Positions 33,854 to 44,098 of a stretch of DNA of 64,000 bases are shown piece by piece. The notes under the pieces were generated by a model, which ran no database searches, was not told the DNA's origin, and saw only the letters and a program-made list of their open reading frames with translations. Made by a program: the position numbers and the translations under genes. Each line of letters begins with the position of its first letter. The stretch's first letter is position 1. Source of the DNA: CALJXB01 sp965225935. Lineage in GTDB: Bacteria; Pseudomonadota; Alphaproteobacteria; Kiloniellales; JAKSDN01. The DNA lies in assembly GCA_965225935.1 (NCBI GenBank), contig CBDDCC010000024.1, positions 496,001 through 560,000 on the forward strand. The letters run 5' to 3'.

Positions 33854-35635
33854 TCAGAGCGGCCAGACCAGGAGGATCATGGGGATCGAGACGACCACCA
33901 CCAGGATCTCGAGCGGCAATCCCATGCGCCAGTAGTCGCCGAAGCGGTAGCCGCCCGGGCCCATGATGAGGGTGTTGTTCTTGTGTCCGATGGGGGTCAG
34001 GAAGGCGCAGGAGGCGGCCACGGCCACGGCCATCAGGAAGGGGTCGGGGTTGACCCCCAGGCGTCCCGCGACGTCGATGGCCACGGGCGCCGCGATCACG
34101 GCGGTCGCCGTATTGTTCATGACGTCGGAGAGGGTCATGGTGATGATCATCAGCAGCGTCAGGACCACCGCGGCAGAATAGCCCGCCGAGAGCGTCACCA
34201 GGCCGCCCGCGATGAGCGCCGTGCCGCCGCTGGTCTCCAGCGCCTCGCCGATGGGGATCAGCGAGCCCAGCAGCACGATCACCGGCCACTCCACGGACTC
34301 GTAGAGCTCGCGCAGGGGCACGATGCCGGCGATCACGTAGATGGCGACCACCGCGGCGAGCGCCACCGGCAGGTAGAGCCAGCCGAAGCTGGCGAGCGCG
34401 ATGGCGAGGACGAAGGCGGCGACGGCGAGGCCCGCCTTCTGGCGCTGGAGCACCTGCAGGCCGCGCTTGGCGAGCGGCAGGCAGCCGAGGCGCTGGACCG
34501 CCTCGGCCAGCTCCTCGCCCGGCCCCAGCAGCAAGAGCACGTCGCCCGCCTGGACCGTGAGCCGGCGCACCCGCTCGCGCAGGCGCTGGCCCTGGCGCGA
34601 GACGCCCAGCAGGTGGACGCTGTGGCGCTGAAGCAAGCGCAGAGAGAGCGCCGAGCGGCCGTCGAAGAGGGAGCCGAGCGGCACCACCACTTCCATCAGC
34701 TCCAGGTCGCCGCCCTTGAGGATGCCCGGGCCCTGTTCGGTGTCCACGTAGTCGAGGCCGTGGGCGCCGGCGAACTTCTCGATGGCTTCCGGGCCGGCCT
34801 GGACCACCAGCACGTCGCCCTCGACGATCTTCACCTGACGGGCGCCGGCCGGCAGGCGCTGGCCCCGGCGGATCAGGCCGAGCACGTGCAGGTCGCTCTC
34901 CTCGCTGCCTTCGGTCAGCTCGGCGACCTTCTGGCCCACGGCCTTGGCCTTCTCCGGCACCTTCAGCTCGGCCACGTAGTCCTCCAGCTCGAAGAGCTCC
35001 TTGGGGCTGTCGTGGGCGCCGCGGGCGGCCGGGATCAGGCGCCAGCCGACGAGCGCCACGAAGACCACCCCGGCGAGTGCGCAGGCGGCGCCCACGGGCG
35101 TGAAGTCGAACATGTGGAATGGCTCGCCGAGGGCCTCGCCCCGGAAGGCGGAGACGATGATGTTGGGCGGCGTGCCGATCAGGGTGACGAGGCCGCCCAG
35201 GATCGAGGCGAATGAGAGGGGCATGAGGGTGAGGGCCGGGCTGCGCTTGGCCTTGGCCGCCGCCTCCAGGTCGACCGGCATGAGCAGCGCCAGCGCCGCC
35301 ACATTGTTCATGACCGCTGAGAGCACCGCCGACAGGCCCGACATGATGCCGATGTGGACGAAGAGCGGCCGGGTCGCGCTCACCACCCGGCCGGCCAGGT
35401 ACTCCACCACGCCCGAGTTGGAGAGGCCGCGGCTGATCACCAGCACGAGGGCGATGACCACCGTCGCCGGGTGGCCGAAGCCGGCGAAGGCGCGCTCCAC
35501 CGGCACCACGCCGACGATCAGCGCCACCACCAGGGCGGCGAAGGCCAGCAGGTCGTAGCGCCAGCGGCCCCAGATCAGGAGAGCGAAGAGCAGGAGCAGG
35601 ATGGCGAAGAGCAGGATTTGCGGCGTGGACGGCAT
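33854..35635 (-). CDS. SLC13-type (divalent anion) transporter with TrkA-C domains
   Basis: This 593-residue membrane protein has N- and C-terminal blocks of about five or more helices each, in the ArsB/NhaD-SLC13 arrangement. They are separated by a cytosolic section holding two RCK_C (TrkA-C) domains (about residues 200-370), including VKIVEGDVLVVQAGPEAIEK and LRRLTVQAGDVLLLLG-type sequence. Signatures LMNNVAALALLMP-like and LSDVMNNTATAVI fit the ion-binding regions. It probably moves sulfate, dicarboxylate or a similar anion with sodium. The ATG at 35635 starts directly at the first helix. Its last 130 bp and the following 75 bp recur, decayed, at 25.2, 26.9 and 28.0 kb. Confidence 0.87.
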   Translation of the reverse strand: MPSTPQILLFAILLLLFALLIWGRWRYDLLAFAALVVALIVGVVPVERAFAGFGHPATVVIALVLVISRGLSNSGVVEYLAGRVVSATRPLFVHIGIMSGLSAVLSAVMNNVAALALLMPVDLEAAAKAKRSPALTLMPLSFASILGGLVTLIGTPPNIIVSAFRGEALGEPFHMFDFTPVGAACALAGVVFVALVGWRLIPAARGAHDSPKELFELEDYVAELKVPEKAKAVGQKVAELTEGSEESDLHVLGLIRRGQRLPAGARQVKIVEGDVLVVQAGPEAIEKFAGAHGLDYVDTEQGPGILKGGDLELMEVVVPLGSLFDGRSALSLRLLQRHSVHLLGVSRQGQRLRERVRRLTVQAGDVLLLLGPGEELAEAVQRLGCLPLAKRGLQVLQRQKAGLAVAAFVLAIALASFGWLYLPVALAAVVAIYVIAGIVPLRELYESVEWPVIVLLGSLIPIGEALETSGGTALIAGGLVTLSAGYSAAVVLTLLMIITMTLSDVMNNTATAVIAAPVAIDVAGRLGVNPDPFLMAVAVAASCAFLTPIGHKNNTLIMGPGGYRFGDYWRMGLPLEILVVVVSIPMILLVWPL

Positions 35636-35868
35636 GGGGAATCCGGGCCGGTCGGGGGCGCGGGCCATCATCGTGGCGTGCCCGGGCCGGCGCAAGAGCC
35701 GAGCGCCGGCCGGCGCCCCTCCGGCCCCGTCGTCCGCACCGGCATCGCCCGGCCGGCTCACGGGCAGCACACGATTCCATGAGGGCCGCTATTTTGCTGG
35801 ATTTTGCCGCCTGCGCTGCCTAGATGCTGACTGACGGACAAGAACGAGGTCATCAGGGAGGCCTGTTC

Positions 35869-36378
35869 ATGAGATATCACGCTCGTTTCGCCGCCGCAGT
35901 CGGGATACTGGCGCTGGCAGCGGGGCTCGCTTTCGCCGGCCTTGTGGCACCGACGCGGGCGGCGGAGACCGCCGAGCCCCAGGTGATCGAGCTGACGCAG
36001 ATCGCCTGCCAGTTCCTGGAATCGGAGAACGGCGTCGACTACGACTTCGAGACCAAGGAGAAGGCCGACTGCGAGACGGTCAACGCGCGCACCGGCACCG
36101 AGCGCCTGGCCGAGGCCCATGCGCTCACCCTCGCCCCCGGGCGCTACATCTTCCGGGTCACCAACCTGGACGTGCCCTACGAGCTGGGCTTCTGGCTGCG
36201 CGAGCACGACTACAACTGGAAGAACCCCATCCACAAGGTGACCAAGGTCTCGGTCTCGGGCGGCGGGCTCGCGCTTGGAACCACCAAGGACTACGAGGTG
36301 GAGCTGAAGCCGGGCGAATACCTCTACTCCTGCCCCCTCAATCCGACCCCCGACTACAAGCTGATCGTCGCCAACTAG
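35869..36378 (+). CDS. Secreted cupredoxin-like protein
   Basis: This 169-residue protein has a signal peptide (AAAVGILALAAGLAFAGL, cleavage near TRA-AE, about residue 30) and a single beta-rich domain ending GEYLYSCPLNPTPDYKLIVAN, which copies the last strands of cupredoxins such as plastocyanin. The Cys is present, but a clear Met ligand is not, and the His ligands are doubtful, so copper binding is unproven. The ATG at 35869 follows AGGGAGG. It lies alone between the SLC13 gene and the methyltransferase operon. Confidence 0.6.
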   Translation: MRYHARFAAAVGILALAAGLAFAGLVAPTRAAETAEPQVIELTQIACQFLESENGVDYDFETKEKADCETVNARTGTERLAEAHALTLAPGRYIFRVTNLDVPYELGFWLREHDYNWKNPIHKVTKVSVSGGGLALGTTKDYEVELKPGEYLYSCPLNPTPDYKLIVAN

Positions 36379-36605
36379 GGACCGCGGGAATCGGTTCCTT
36401 TGGTATCAAGGGCCAAGCTGAAGTCCAGATTTGGGAGCGAAGCTGTGTCGCCTCGGTAGTCAATCGGGTCTGGTGCACATGAACGCAGCGGTTCGCTCTC
36501 TTAGAGCCCTCCAGTTCCGGCTGGTGCACTGTCAGGCGATGTGAGGCAGTTACTGTGACACTTGATTGAGATGCCCATTTCATTTGGTTTGGTAGAATCG
36601 TCAGC

Positions 36606-37109
36606 CTACAGTATGAGCAAATGAACTTCATGATCGGCGTCAGCAATGCGTTGCATCTTTCCGTCGGTTGTCACGAAGGTGAGATCACGTTCTTTTGCTT
36701 GGGCGCACATCCAAAGATCGTTTTCATCGACACCAAGAGCCTTTCCAGTCGCTTTGTCGACCCAATCCTCGACGTATTTCGGTCGGTCGCGGCGAAGCGG
36801 CTTAGCAAGGTATTTGAAAGCAAGTTTGCTCTTCAACTCAGCGTAGGATTCCGCCGAATGATGGGTGAGATTGAGAATTGCATAGGCGCGCGCATGCTGA
36901 ATCATCTCCTTTAGGGCTGGCAAATCCCCCTTTCCAATGGCCATAGCGAGATCGGCTCCGAACATCAATTCCGCGAGTGCAACCACGGAAACAAAACGAG
37001 ATGCGGCCGCAGGCAAGACTTCAAGGGCACGGGTTTTCTCCTTATGAAACTGATGCGTCGGATCCAGATAAATGGACAGGATCGTCGTATCGAGGAGGTA
37101 TGCGCCCAC
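36606..37109 (-). CDS. PIN-domain protein (putative VapC-like nuclease)
   Basis: This 167-residue protein keeps the acidic active-site set of PIN nucleases: Asp7 (YLLDTTILS), Glu47 (VALAELMFG), Asp131 (DENDLWMCA) and Asp149 (TTDGKM). The pattern ENDLW-AQA is the usual PIN helix. VapC toxins cut RNA, often tRNA. The GTG start lies six bases after the methyltransferase stop, so the gene is the last of a three-gene operon. No VapB-like antitoxin is adjacent, which is unusual for VapC, so it may instead act as the nuclease of the methyltransferase system. Base composition is A+T-richer than the backbone. Confidence 0.82.
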   Translation of the reverse strand: MGAYLLDTTILSIYLDPTHQFHKEKTRALEVLPAAASRFVSVVALAELMFGADLAMAIGKGDLPALKEMIQHARAYAILNLTHHSAESYAELKSKLAFKYLAKPLRRDRPKYVEDWVDKATGKALGVDENDLWMCAQAKERDLTFVTTDGKMQRIADADHEVHLLIL

Positions 37110-37115
37110 CGGGAG

Positions 37116-39605
37116 TCATTCCCCGAGCTCGCGGAGCAAGGCGGCCTCGTGCTCAGGCAAGGGGCGAAAGACTTCTGCCACCCAGTTTCCTTTTGGGTGG
37201 AAACGACCGGAAACCCGTTCGGCGAGACGCAAACCAGAAGTCGGATGGGCGACGTCCCAATGAGCCCAAGGGTGCGCTACTGGCCGCTCAGCTCCCCTGA
37301 AGTGTTCGAGCAGTTGATGCTCGAGTCGCGGAGGTAGGTCATAAGCTTCTAGCACCGCCGCGTCGATCTGCGTCAAAAGCGCGGCCAAGTGCTCGTCATT
37401 TTGGCAAAGTGCTTGGGGATTCGCGAGACTGCTTGAATAGTCAGCGACTAGTTCGGCGAGCTGTTTGGGAAGCGACGGTGGAACGGGGATTTGCGCGATT
37501 GCCGAGGCACGGATCCCCTTCGCTGGAGAATGGATCGCAACAAAGGCGTTCGCCACCGGACCGTTCAGAACGGCGGAAAGGGCAAGTAGGTCATGTTCAG
37601 CGAGAAGTGTTCTCGGCCATAGACCAAAGAGCTGCTGGGAAAAAAGTAGTTTCTCGGTATCCAGGGCCGCTCCAATGCGCCACGGGCCACGACTCAGGCG
37701 TCCTGCATTCGCAATCAACTTGGGCTGGTCCCAAGGCTGATTAAAACCACATCGCAGAGAGTCACGCCGATAATCGAGCCACACCGGACGATTCAGCACA
37801 AATTGACGGAATCTCCTGGCGTTGTGAAAACCTTTGCGAAAGCCCGGCTGGCGCCGCTCACTAAACGCTTTGCTCTGGTTGTAAGTCCATTCAATTCCTC
37901 TGCTGGGCCGCAGGAGTTTGCCCAGGCGCGGGTAGGAATCGAGGTATTGCCATAGCGATGCTAGGGACGGAATCCAAAGCTCGCCAGACGGCTCGTCGGA
38001 AGCTGGGCGAACAAGGTGGCGCTGCGCCGAGGTGATGCCGGTCTTCAAGAAAGTGCTGCGGTCGTGATCGGCAATCTCAGTGGACGTTAAGGAAGTAACG
38101 GCGGGGGCTGGCGGTCGAGGATCGCTAGCAATCAACAGAGCCGCCTCGATAACCGAGGCACCGAAGGTCCGATCAGGTAGCTCGACCAGTTCGATCGTGC
38201 CATATAGCTGCTCGATTCGTCGGCGCTGCTCGGCGAATTGCTTCTCAAGGATGAAAGGCCGGGGTAGCACGAAACCAAGCGCCAGCGGGTGAGCGTCGAG
38301 CGCCGCATTCAGCACTGCTACGGGCTTTGAATAGGTCTGCGCAGCGATCGAGTACCAATCGCGTTCCTCCGAGGTAAATGCCTCGAAGGGCGGGTTGCAG
38401 AGTATCACATTGTGCGCGCGGAGACGCTTTTCGAGCGTGCTGTCGTCGAAGAGGTCAGCTTCGCCAATTTGCCAGCCGTTGTAGTTGGGGTAGTCCGCAA
38501 GAATAAGTGACAGGGTCGCCACCTCACAGGCGAAGGGATCGATCTCGTCGCCTGCAAGGTGATGAACGAGAAAATTATGCCGCTCTTGATCCGTCCAATC
38601 GATCGGGAGGAGATCGCGGAGATGGCGAAGAGCGGACACCAGGAAAACACCCGCTCCGGCAAATGGCTCGTAGATTTTGAGTGACTCCGGGCGATGCCGT
38701 TGCAGTTCAAGTCGCCCAACTACATATTCGGTTACTTGCCGAGGTGTGCTGTGAGTGCCAAAGAGCCTACGCGCCTCCGGGGTGACCAGCGTATTCTCGT
38801 AGACGAAAGCAAGATTATCGGCAGAGATGTTCGAGAAGCTGATCCCGTGCCGAAGGGAATCCCACACTGCTTTGAACACCGCTGACGCTGTTCGGTGCTT
38901 GGCAACCGGCATCGTGGCCAAAGAGTAGTATGATTCGATCGCACTTAACACAGAAGGTAGATCGTCGGGGATCCAGGTCTTCGCGTAGGGATGACCGCGA
39001 TCTTGCAGAACTTTGGCCGCGAGGAGCCGAAAGACGACGCGAAAGAGCAAACGCATGTCGAGATCGCGCGTGCCTTGCGCCGACTTAGCGGCTGCTAGAG
39101 TCTCTACAAGCAAGTGATCAAGCTTGGCGTGGATCTCACCTTCGATGGCCGGAAGTAGACCAAGGTCGATGAAATCGAGTTGGTAGTCCTTCTCCACTGC
39201 GCCGACAGATTTGGCACGGTGGATTGCATCTGGATTCCATGTGTCATGATTCTGTTGAAAAAGCGCCGGCAGTTCCGAGACAGTTAAGCGCTCAAGGACT
39301 CGAGGTGGATCGGCGCTCCGTACCTGCCAAACCGTGACGTCGTTACCTTCGACGACAAGTAGCAGAGGAGCTCCGAGTGCGCGAAAGGTCTGCACAAGAT
39401 CGACTCCCTCACGCCCTTCGGCTGGAGCGACTGCGAAGGCGGCGGACCGATACGATGGGGGCGTTTGCGTGAATGCGGCGAGTGCGGCCGTCCGCGTGTC
39501 TGCCGTCGGGTCTAGGACATCGGCGAAAGGATAGTCTCGCACAATGGCCTCCCGGCGATAGCCCGTTGCCTGGATTGCAGCAGCGATAGCATCGACCGCG
39601 TTCAC
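37116..39605 (-). CDS. N6-adenine DNA methyltransferase (type II/orphan or defence class)
   Basis: This 829-residue protein has an N-terminal domain of unknown fold (about 1-290), an AdoMet methyltransferase core with motif I EPFAGAGVFLVSAL (about 312-325) and the catalytic NPPF motif near 402-405 typical of N6-adenine methylases, and a long C-terminal half likely to recognise DNA (a TaqI-like specificity region is probable). I did not see a clear PD-(D/E)xK nuclease motif in the N-terminus, so it may be a pure methylase. The GTG start overlaps the stop of the HTH gene by four bases, and the PIN gene follows six bases later. Confidence 0.85.
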   Translation of the reverse strand: MNAVDAIAAAIQATGYRREAIVRDYPFADVLDPTADTRTAALAAFTQTPPSYRSAAFAVAPAEGREGVDLVQTFRALGAPLLLVVEGNDVTVWQVRSADPPRVLERLTVSELPALFQQNHDTWNPDAIHRAKSVGAVEKDYQLDFIDLGLLPAIEGEIHAKLDHLLVETLAAAKSAQGTRDLDMRLLFRVVFRLLAAKVLQDRGHPYAKTWIPDDLPSVLSAIESYYSLATMPVAKHRTASAVFKAVWDSLRHGISFSNISADNLAFVYENTLVTPEARRLFGTHSTPRQVTEYVVGRLELQRHRPESLKIYEPFAGAGVFLVSALRHLRDLLPIDWTDQERHNFLVHHLAGDEIDPFACEVATLSLILADYPNYNGWQIGEADLFDDSTLEKRLRAHNVILCNPPFEAFTSEERDWYSIAAQTYSKPVAVLNAALDAHPLALGFVLPRPFILEKQFAEQRRRIEQLYGTIELVELPDRTFGASVIEAALLIASDPRPPAPAVTSLTSTEIADHDRSTFLKTGITSAQRHLVRPASDEPSGELWIPSLASLWQYLDSYPRLGKLLRPSRGIEWTYNQSKAFSERRQPGFRKGFHNARRFRQFVLNRPVWLDYRRDSLRCGFNQPWDQPKLIANAGRLSRGPWRIGAALDTEKLLFSQQLFGLWPRTLLAEHDLLALSAVLNGPVANAFVAIHSPAKGIRASAIAQIPVPPSLPKQLAELVADYSSSLANPQALCQNDEHLAALLTQIDAAVLEAYDLPPRLEHQLLEHFRGAERPVAHPWAHWDVAHPTSGLRLAERVSGRFHPKGNWVAEVFRPLPEHEAALLRELGE

Positions 39606-40102
39606 GGCTGACCTCTCTCTTGGTTCACGGCAACTGTCGAGGGTGACGCCGTCGGTGGGAACCGAAGCATCTCCTGGCTGTTTGGTTCGTCTGCCGCCAG
39701 GAGGCGATTTCGCAAAGTAGTAACAATTGGCCGTAGTGGCACAATCGCTAGTGGTCCACCACTAAGCGCGCTCGCGAGTTCGGGATGGAATTGGACTTGT
39801 TTATTGGAAAAGTCGATGAGGAGCTTTCCCCGTTCGAGGGCTGGCCAGGGAGCCGAATTGCACAATTCGAATAACGCATGGGCGATCGGCGTGAGTGACC
39901 CGACGCGGATGGCCATTTCCACCGACAATACGCGAATGACCGCGACCGCCACGAGATCACCTGCGGTAAAGCATGGGCTGTGACTACGCTCTCGCCGCAA
40001 GGGTGCGAGTGCCTTTTTCCAATGGCGATATGTCTGTTGTGGAATTTCAACAGCGTTACGCAACTGACCTGGAGTGTAATGGACCGACACGCAAATCTCC
40101 AT
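39602..40102 (-). CDS. MerR-like HTH DNA-binding protein, first gene of the operon
   Basis: The 166-residue product starts MEICVSVHYTPGQLRNAVEI, followed by PQQTYRHWKKALAPLRRER and FTAGDLVAVAVIRVLSV. This YTPGQL...YRHW pattern is that of MerR-superfamily winged helix-turn-helix regulators, with a divergent C-terminal domain. Placed first, with its stop overlapping the methyltransferase start by four bases (GTGA), it probably controls expression of the operon. Longer frames to 40363 have no ribosome-binding site. Confidence 0.72.
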   Translation of the reverse strand: MEICVSVHYTPGQLRNAVEIPQQTYRHWKKALAPLRRERSHSPCFTAGDLVAVAVIRVLSVEMAIRVGSLTPIAHALFELCNSAPWPALERGKLLIDFSNKQVQFHPELASALSGGPLAIVPLRPIVTTLRNRLLAADEPNSQEMLRFPPTASPSTVAVNQERGQP

Positions 40103-40523
40103 TGGTTGTTGACCACAAGTTAGATTGTTCCATATATCTAGGCAAGTAGCGCGAGCGTCCAAGTTGGCTGTTACCCGAACGGGCGCTGGGTGCGAACCCT
40201 GCATTTCCTGCGCTTTGCGGCAGCCAAGAAAAAGCAATTGCAGCCAGGCGACATCCGATGGAACACTGCTGATCGAGCGGTGGTTCGCCTCGGCTCGCAT
40301 ACTTACCTTCCTGTTTCCCTTCGTCCGTCCAAGATCTGATCCCCAGCCCATATTCGGAGACAAAAAGGGTTATTTCGCCCCCGCGGGCACGTTTGGCGGC
40401 GCGCCCTCGTACTACATCACGGCCTTGTGGAATTGGTCCTGTTCAAGGCCCAACGGCGTTGCTATACGGGGCCGAAGTCTTCGATTCGCCGGTCGTTGGG
40501 CCGCGCGCGTCCGTGAGGCAGGA
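40103..40523. other. Divergent gap upstream of the methyltransferase operon
   Basis: It contains A+T-rich sequence (TATATCTAGG near 40135) that is the likely promoter zone of the operon. No gene is supported, and the upstream frame extension of the TAXI gene is not credible. Confidence 0.45.
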
Positions 40524-41624
40524 ATGACCGAGAATCCAGGCAAGGGGAGCTGGACGTCCGGCTCGAACCGCTTGGGGGGCGGCCCGTCACTTGGGCCGAG
40601 GTTGGGTCGGCGGGCTCTTCTTTTAGGCAGTTTCGCGGCGCTCGCGGCGCCCTTGGCGTGGCTCGGCGCCGGGCGCGCCAACACGGCGCAGCCGAGCTTC
40701 TTCCGCATCGGCACGGGCTCGACCTCCGGGACCTACTATCCCGTCGGCGGCCTGATCGCCAGCGCCATCAGCAACCCGGTGGGCAGCCGCTCCTGCGAGC
40801 GCGGCGGCTCCTGCGGCGTGCCCGGTCTGATCGCGGTCGCCCAGTCGACCAGCGGCTCGGTCGAGAACGTCGAGGCGATCGCCCGGGGCGCGATGGAGTC
40901 CGGCTTCTGCCAGGCCGACGTGGCCTACTGGGCGAGCACCGGGACCGGCATCTTCGAGGCGCTCGGCGCCCGGGCCAACATCCGCTCGATCGCCAACCTC
41001 TATCCCGAGACCCTCCACCTCATCGTGCGCCAGGACCTGGGCGCGCGCCGGGTCTCGGACCTGCGCGGCAAGCGCGTCTCGGTCGACCGGGAGGGCTCCG
41101 GCTCGCGGGTCGACGCCATCCTGGTGCTGGAGGCCTACGGCCTTCGGGCCGACGACCTGGAGCTCGTCTCGGCCGCGCCGGGGGAGGCCGCGGACCTGCT
41201 GCGGGCCGGCGAGCTGGATGCCTTCTTCATGGTGGTCGGCGCTCCCGGCCAGGCCATCGCGGACCTCGCCGAGGACTCCCTCATCACCCTGATCCCCATC
41301 GACGGGCCGGAGGCCGAGGCCCTGGCCGCGTCGCACCCCTTCCTGGCCCAGTCGGACATTCCTGCGGGAACCTACTTCAACGTGCCCTATACCCAGACCC
41401 TCTCGGTGGGCGCCCAGTGGCTGGTGGGGGCGGACCTGCCCGAGGAGCAGATCTACGAGATCACCCGCGCCCTGTGGCACGACAACACCCGAGAACTGCT
41501 GGACAGCGGCCATCCCAAGGGCCGCCTGATCCGCATCGAGACGGCGCTGGAGGGGCTCGGCGTGCCGCTGCATCCCGGCGCCGAGCGCTACTATCAGGAG
41601 ATGGGCCTGCTGGCCAGCCGGTAG
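40524..41624 (+). CDS. TAXI-family TRAP transporter solute-binding protein
   Basis: The 366-residue protein has a twin-arginine-like signal (LGRRALLLGSFAALAAPLAW) and then the TAXI signature FRIGTGSTSGTYYPVGGLIA. Further family features are SVENVEAIARGAMESGFCQA and GKRVSVDREGSGSRV. TAXI proteins deliver a carboxylate such as glutamate or 2-oxoglutarate to a TRAP permease. No dctM/dctQ-type gene lies nearby, so the permease is encoded elsewhere. The ATG at 40524 follows GAGGCAGG. Confidence 0.87.
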   Translation: MTENPGKGSWTSGSNRLGGGPSLGPRLGRRALLLGSFAALAAPLAWLGAGRANTAQPSFFRIGTGSTSGTYYPVGGLIASAISNPVGSRSCERGGSCGVPGLIAVAQSTSGSVENVEAIARGAMESGFCQADVAYWASTGTGIFEALGARANIRSIANLYPETLHLIVRQDLGARRVSDLRGKRVSVDREGSGSRVDAILVLEAYGLRADDLELVSAAPGEAADLLRAGELDAFFMVVGAPGQAIADLAEDSLITLIPIDGPEAEALAASHPFLAQSDIPAGTYFNVPYTQTLSVGAQWLVGADLPEEQIYEITRALWHDNTRELLDSGHPKGRLIRIETALEGLGVPLHPGAERYYQEMGLLASR

Positions 41625-41676
41625 TCCGCCGGCGCCGGCTCCCGGGTTGGCGCAGGTCGGCGCGGCTCACCGCCAC

Positions 41677-42333
41677 CTATCGTGCCGTGGGGAAGCGGAT
41701 CACCCAGGTCTCCTTCACGGCGTCTCGGCGCCATTCTTCAACGTCCGGCCAGGCCAGCACCGCGTCCCGGTAGGCGGCGGCCGTTTCCGGCAGCTCGACC
41801 CCGTAGGCCGCGAAACGCGCCGCCACCGGCGCGTAGAAGATGTCGGCTGCCGAGAAGCTCCCGAAGAGAAAGGGCCCGCCGTCTGGGTCGCGCGCGCGGC
41901 AGCCGGTCCAGATCTCGACGATCCGCGCGATGTCGCGCTCGACCGCCTCACCGCCCTCGGCCGGCTGGACGTCGCCCCGGAAGTTCATGGGCATGTCGCT
42001 CCTGAGCGCGGCGAAGCCGGCGTGCATCTCGGCCGAGAGCGACCGGGCCGTGGCCCGCGCCGCCGGGTCCGCGGGCCAGAGGCCGGCTTCGGGGAAGAGC
42101 TCGGCCAGGTACTCGACGATTGCGAGGCTGTCCCAGATGGTGCGTTCGCCGTGGATCAGGGTCGGCACCCGGCCCGCGGGGGAGACGGCCTGCAGGCGCG
42201 CGCGCCAGTCGTCCTGATAGAGCGGCACCACCTCCTCCTCGAAGGGGACGCCGCAGCGCTTGAGGGCCAGCCAGCCCCGCAGCGACCAGGAGGAATAGTT
42301 CTTGTTGCCCAGCACGATCTTGAAGTCGGCCAT
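41677..42333 (-). CDS. Glutathione S-transferase
   Basis: The 218-residue protein starts KIVLGNKNYSSWSLRGWLAL, with the Ser-Ser pair and tryptophan common in this bacterial GST group. The thioredoxin-like domain contains SPAGRVPTLIHGERTIWDSLA, with the cis-proline and the glutathione gamma-glutamyl site, and the C-terminal domain is helical. It is distinct from the GST at 23627. The ATG at 42333 follows GGAGGGGATC. It lies back to back with the aminopeptidase gene. Confidence 0.87.
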   Translation of the reverse strand: MADFKIVLGNKNYSSWSLRGWLALKRCGVPFEEEVVPLYQDDWRARLQAVSPAGRVPTLIHGERTIWDSLAIVEYLAELFPEAGLWPADPAARATARSLSAEMHAGFAALRSDMPMNFRGDVQPAEGGEAVERDIARIVEIWTGCRARDPDGGPFLFGSFSAADIFYAPVAARFAAYGVELPETAAAYRDAVLAWPDVEEWRRDAVKETWVIRFPTAR

Positions 42334-42471
42334 GATCCCCTCCGGCATGTGCGAGTCCCCGCATGGAGACCCGGCCTCTTGCAGCGCTCCGGCCCCTCTT
42401 GTAAGTCTCGCGGCCGGGCAGGCAAAGCCCAGCTTGCTCCGGTCCACTGCAACCCGACGAAAGGCCGCGAC

Positions 42472-43881
<1,410 letters not shown>

Positions 43882-44098
43882 CAAGTCCGGCAATCGGTTC
43901 TGGGCGCAGCCGGTCGAGCCAGCAGTCGGACAAGTCCCCGTAACTCCAACGTTTTCCGGATTGGAGGTGATGCCGTCCCACAGCGGACGCGTTGGCTTCT
44001 CCCGATTCTTGGGTGCCGTGAGCGAGATCATGGTGTAAACCTTCATCTTCCAGCCGGGGATGCCTGTCGTCCCGCGGACCGGGTCGAAGGGGGTAGGA

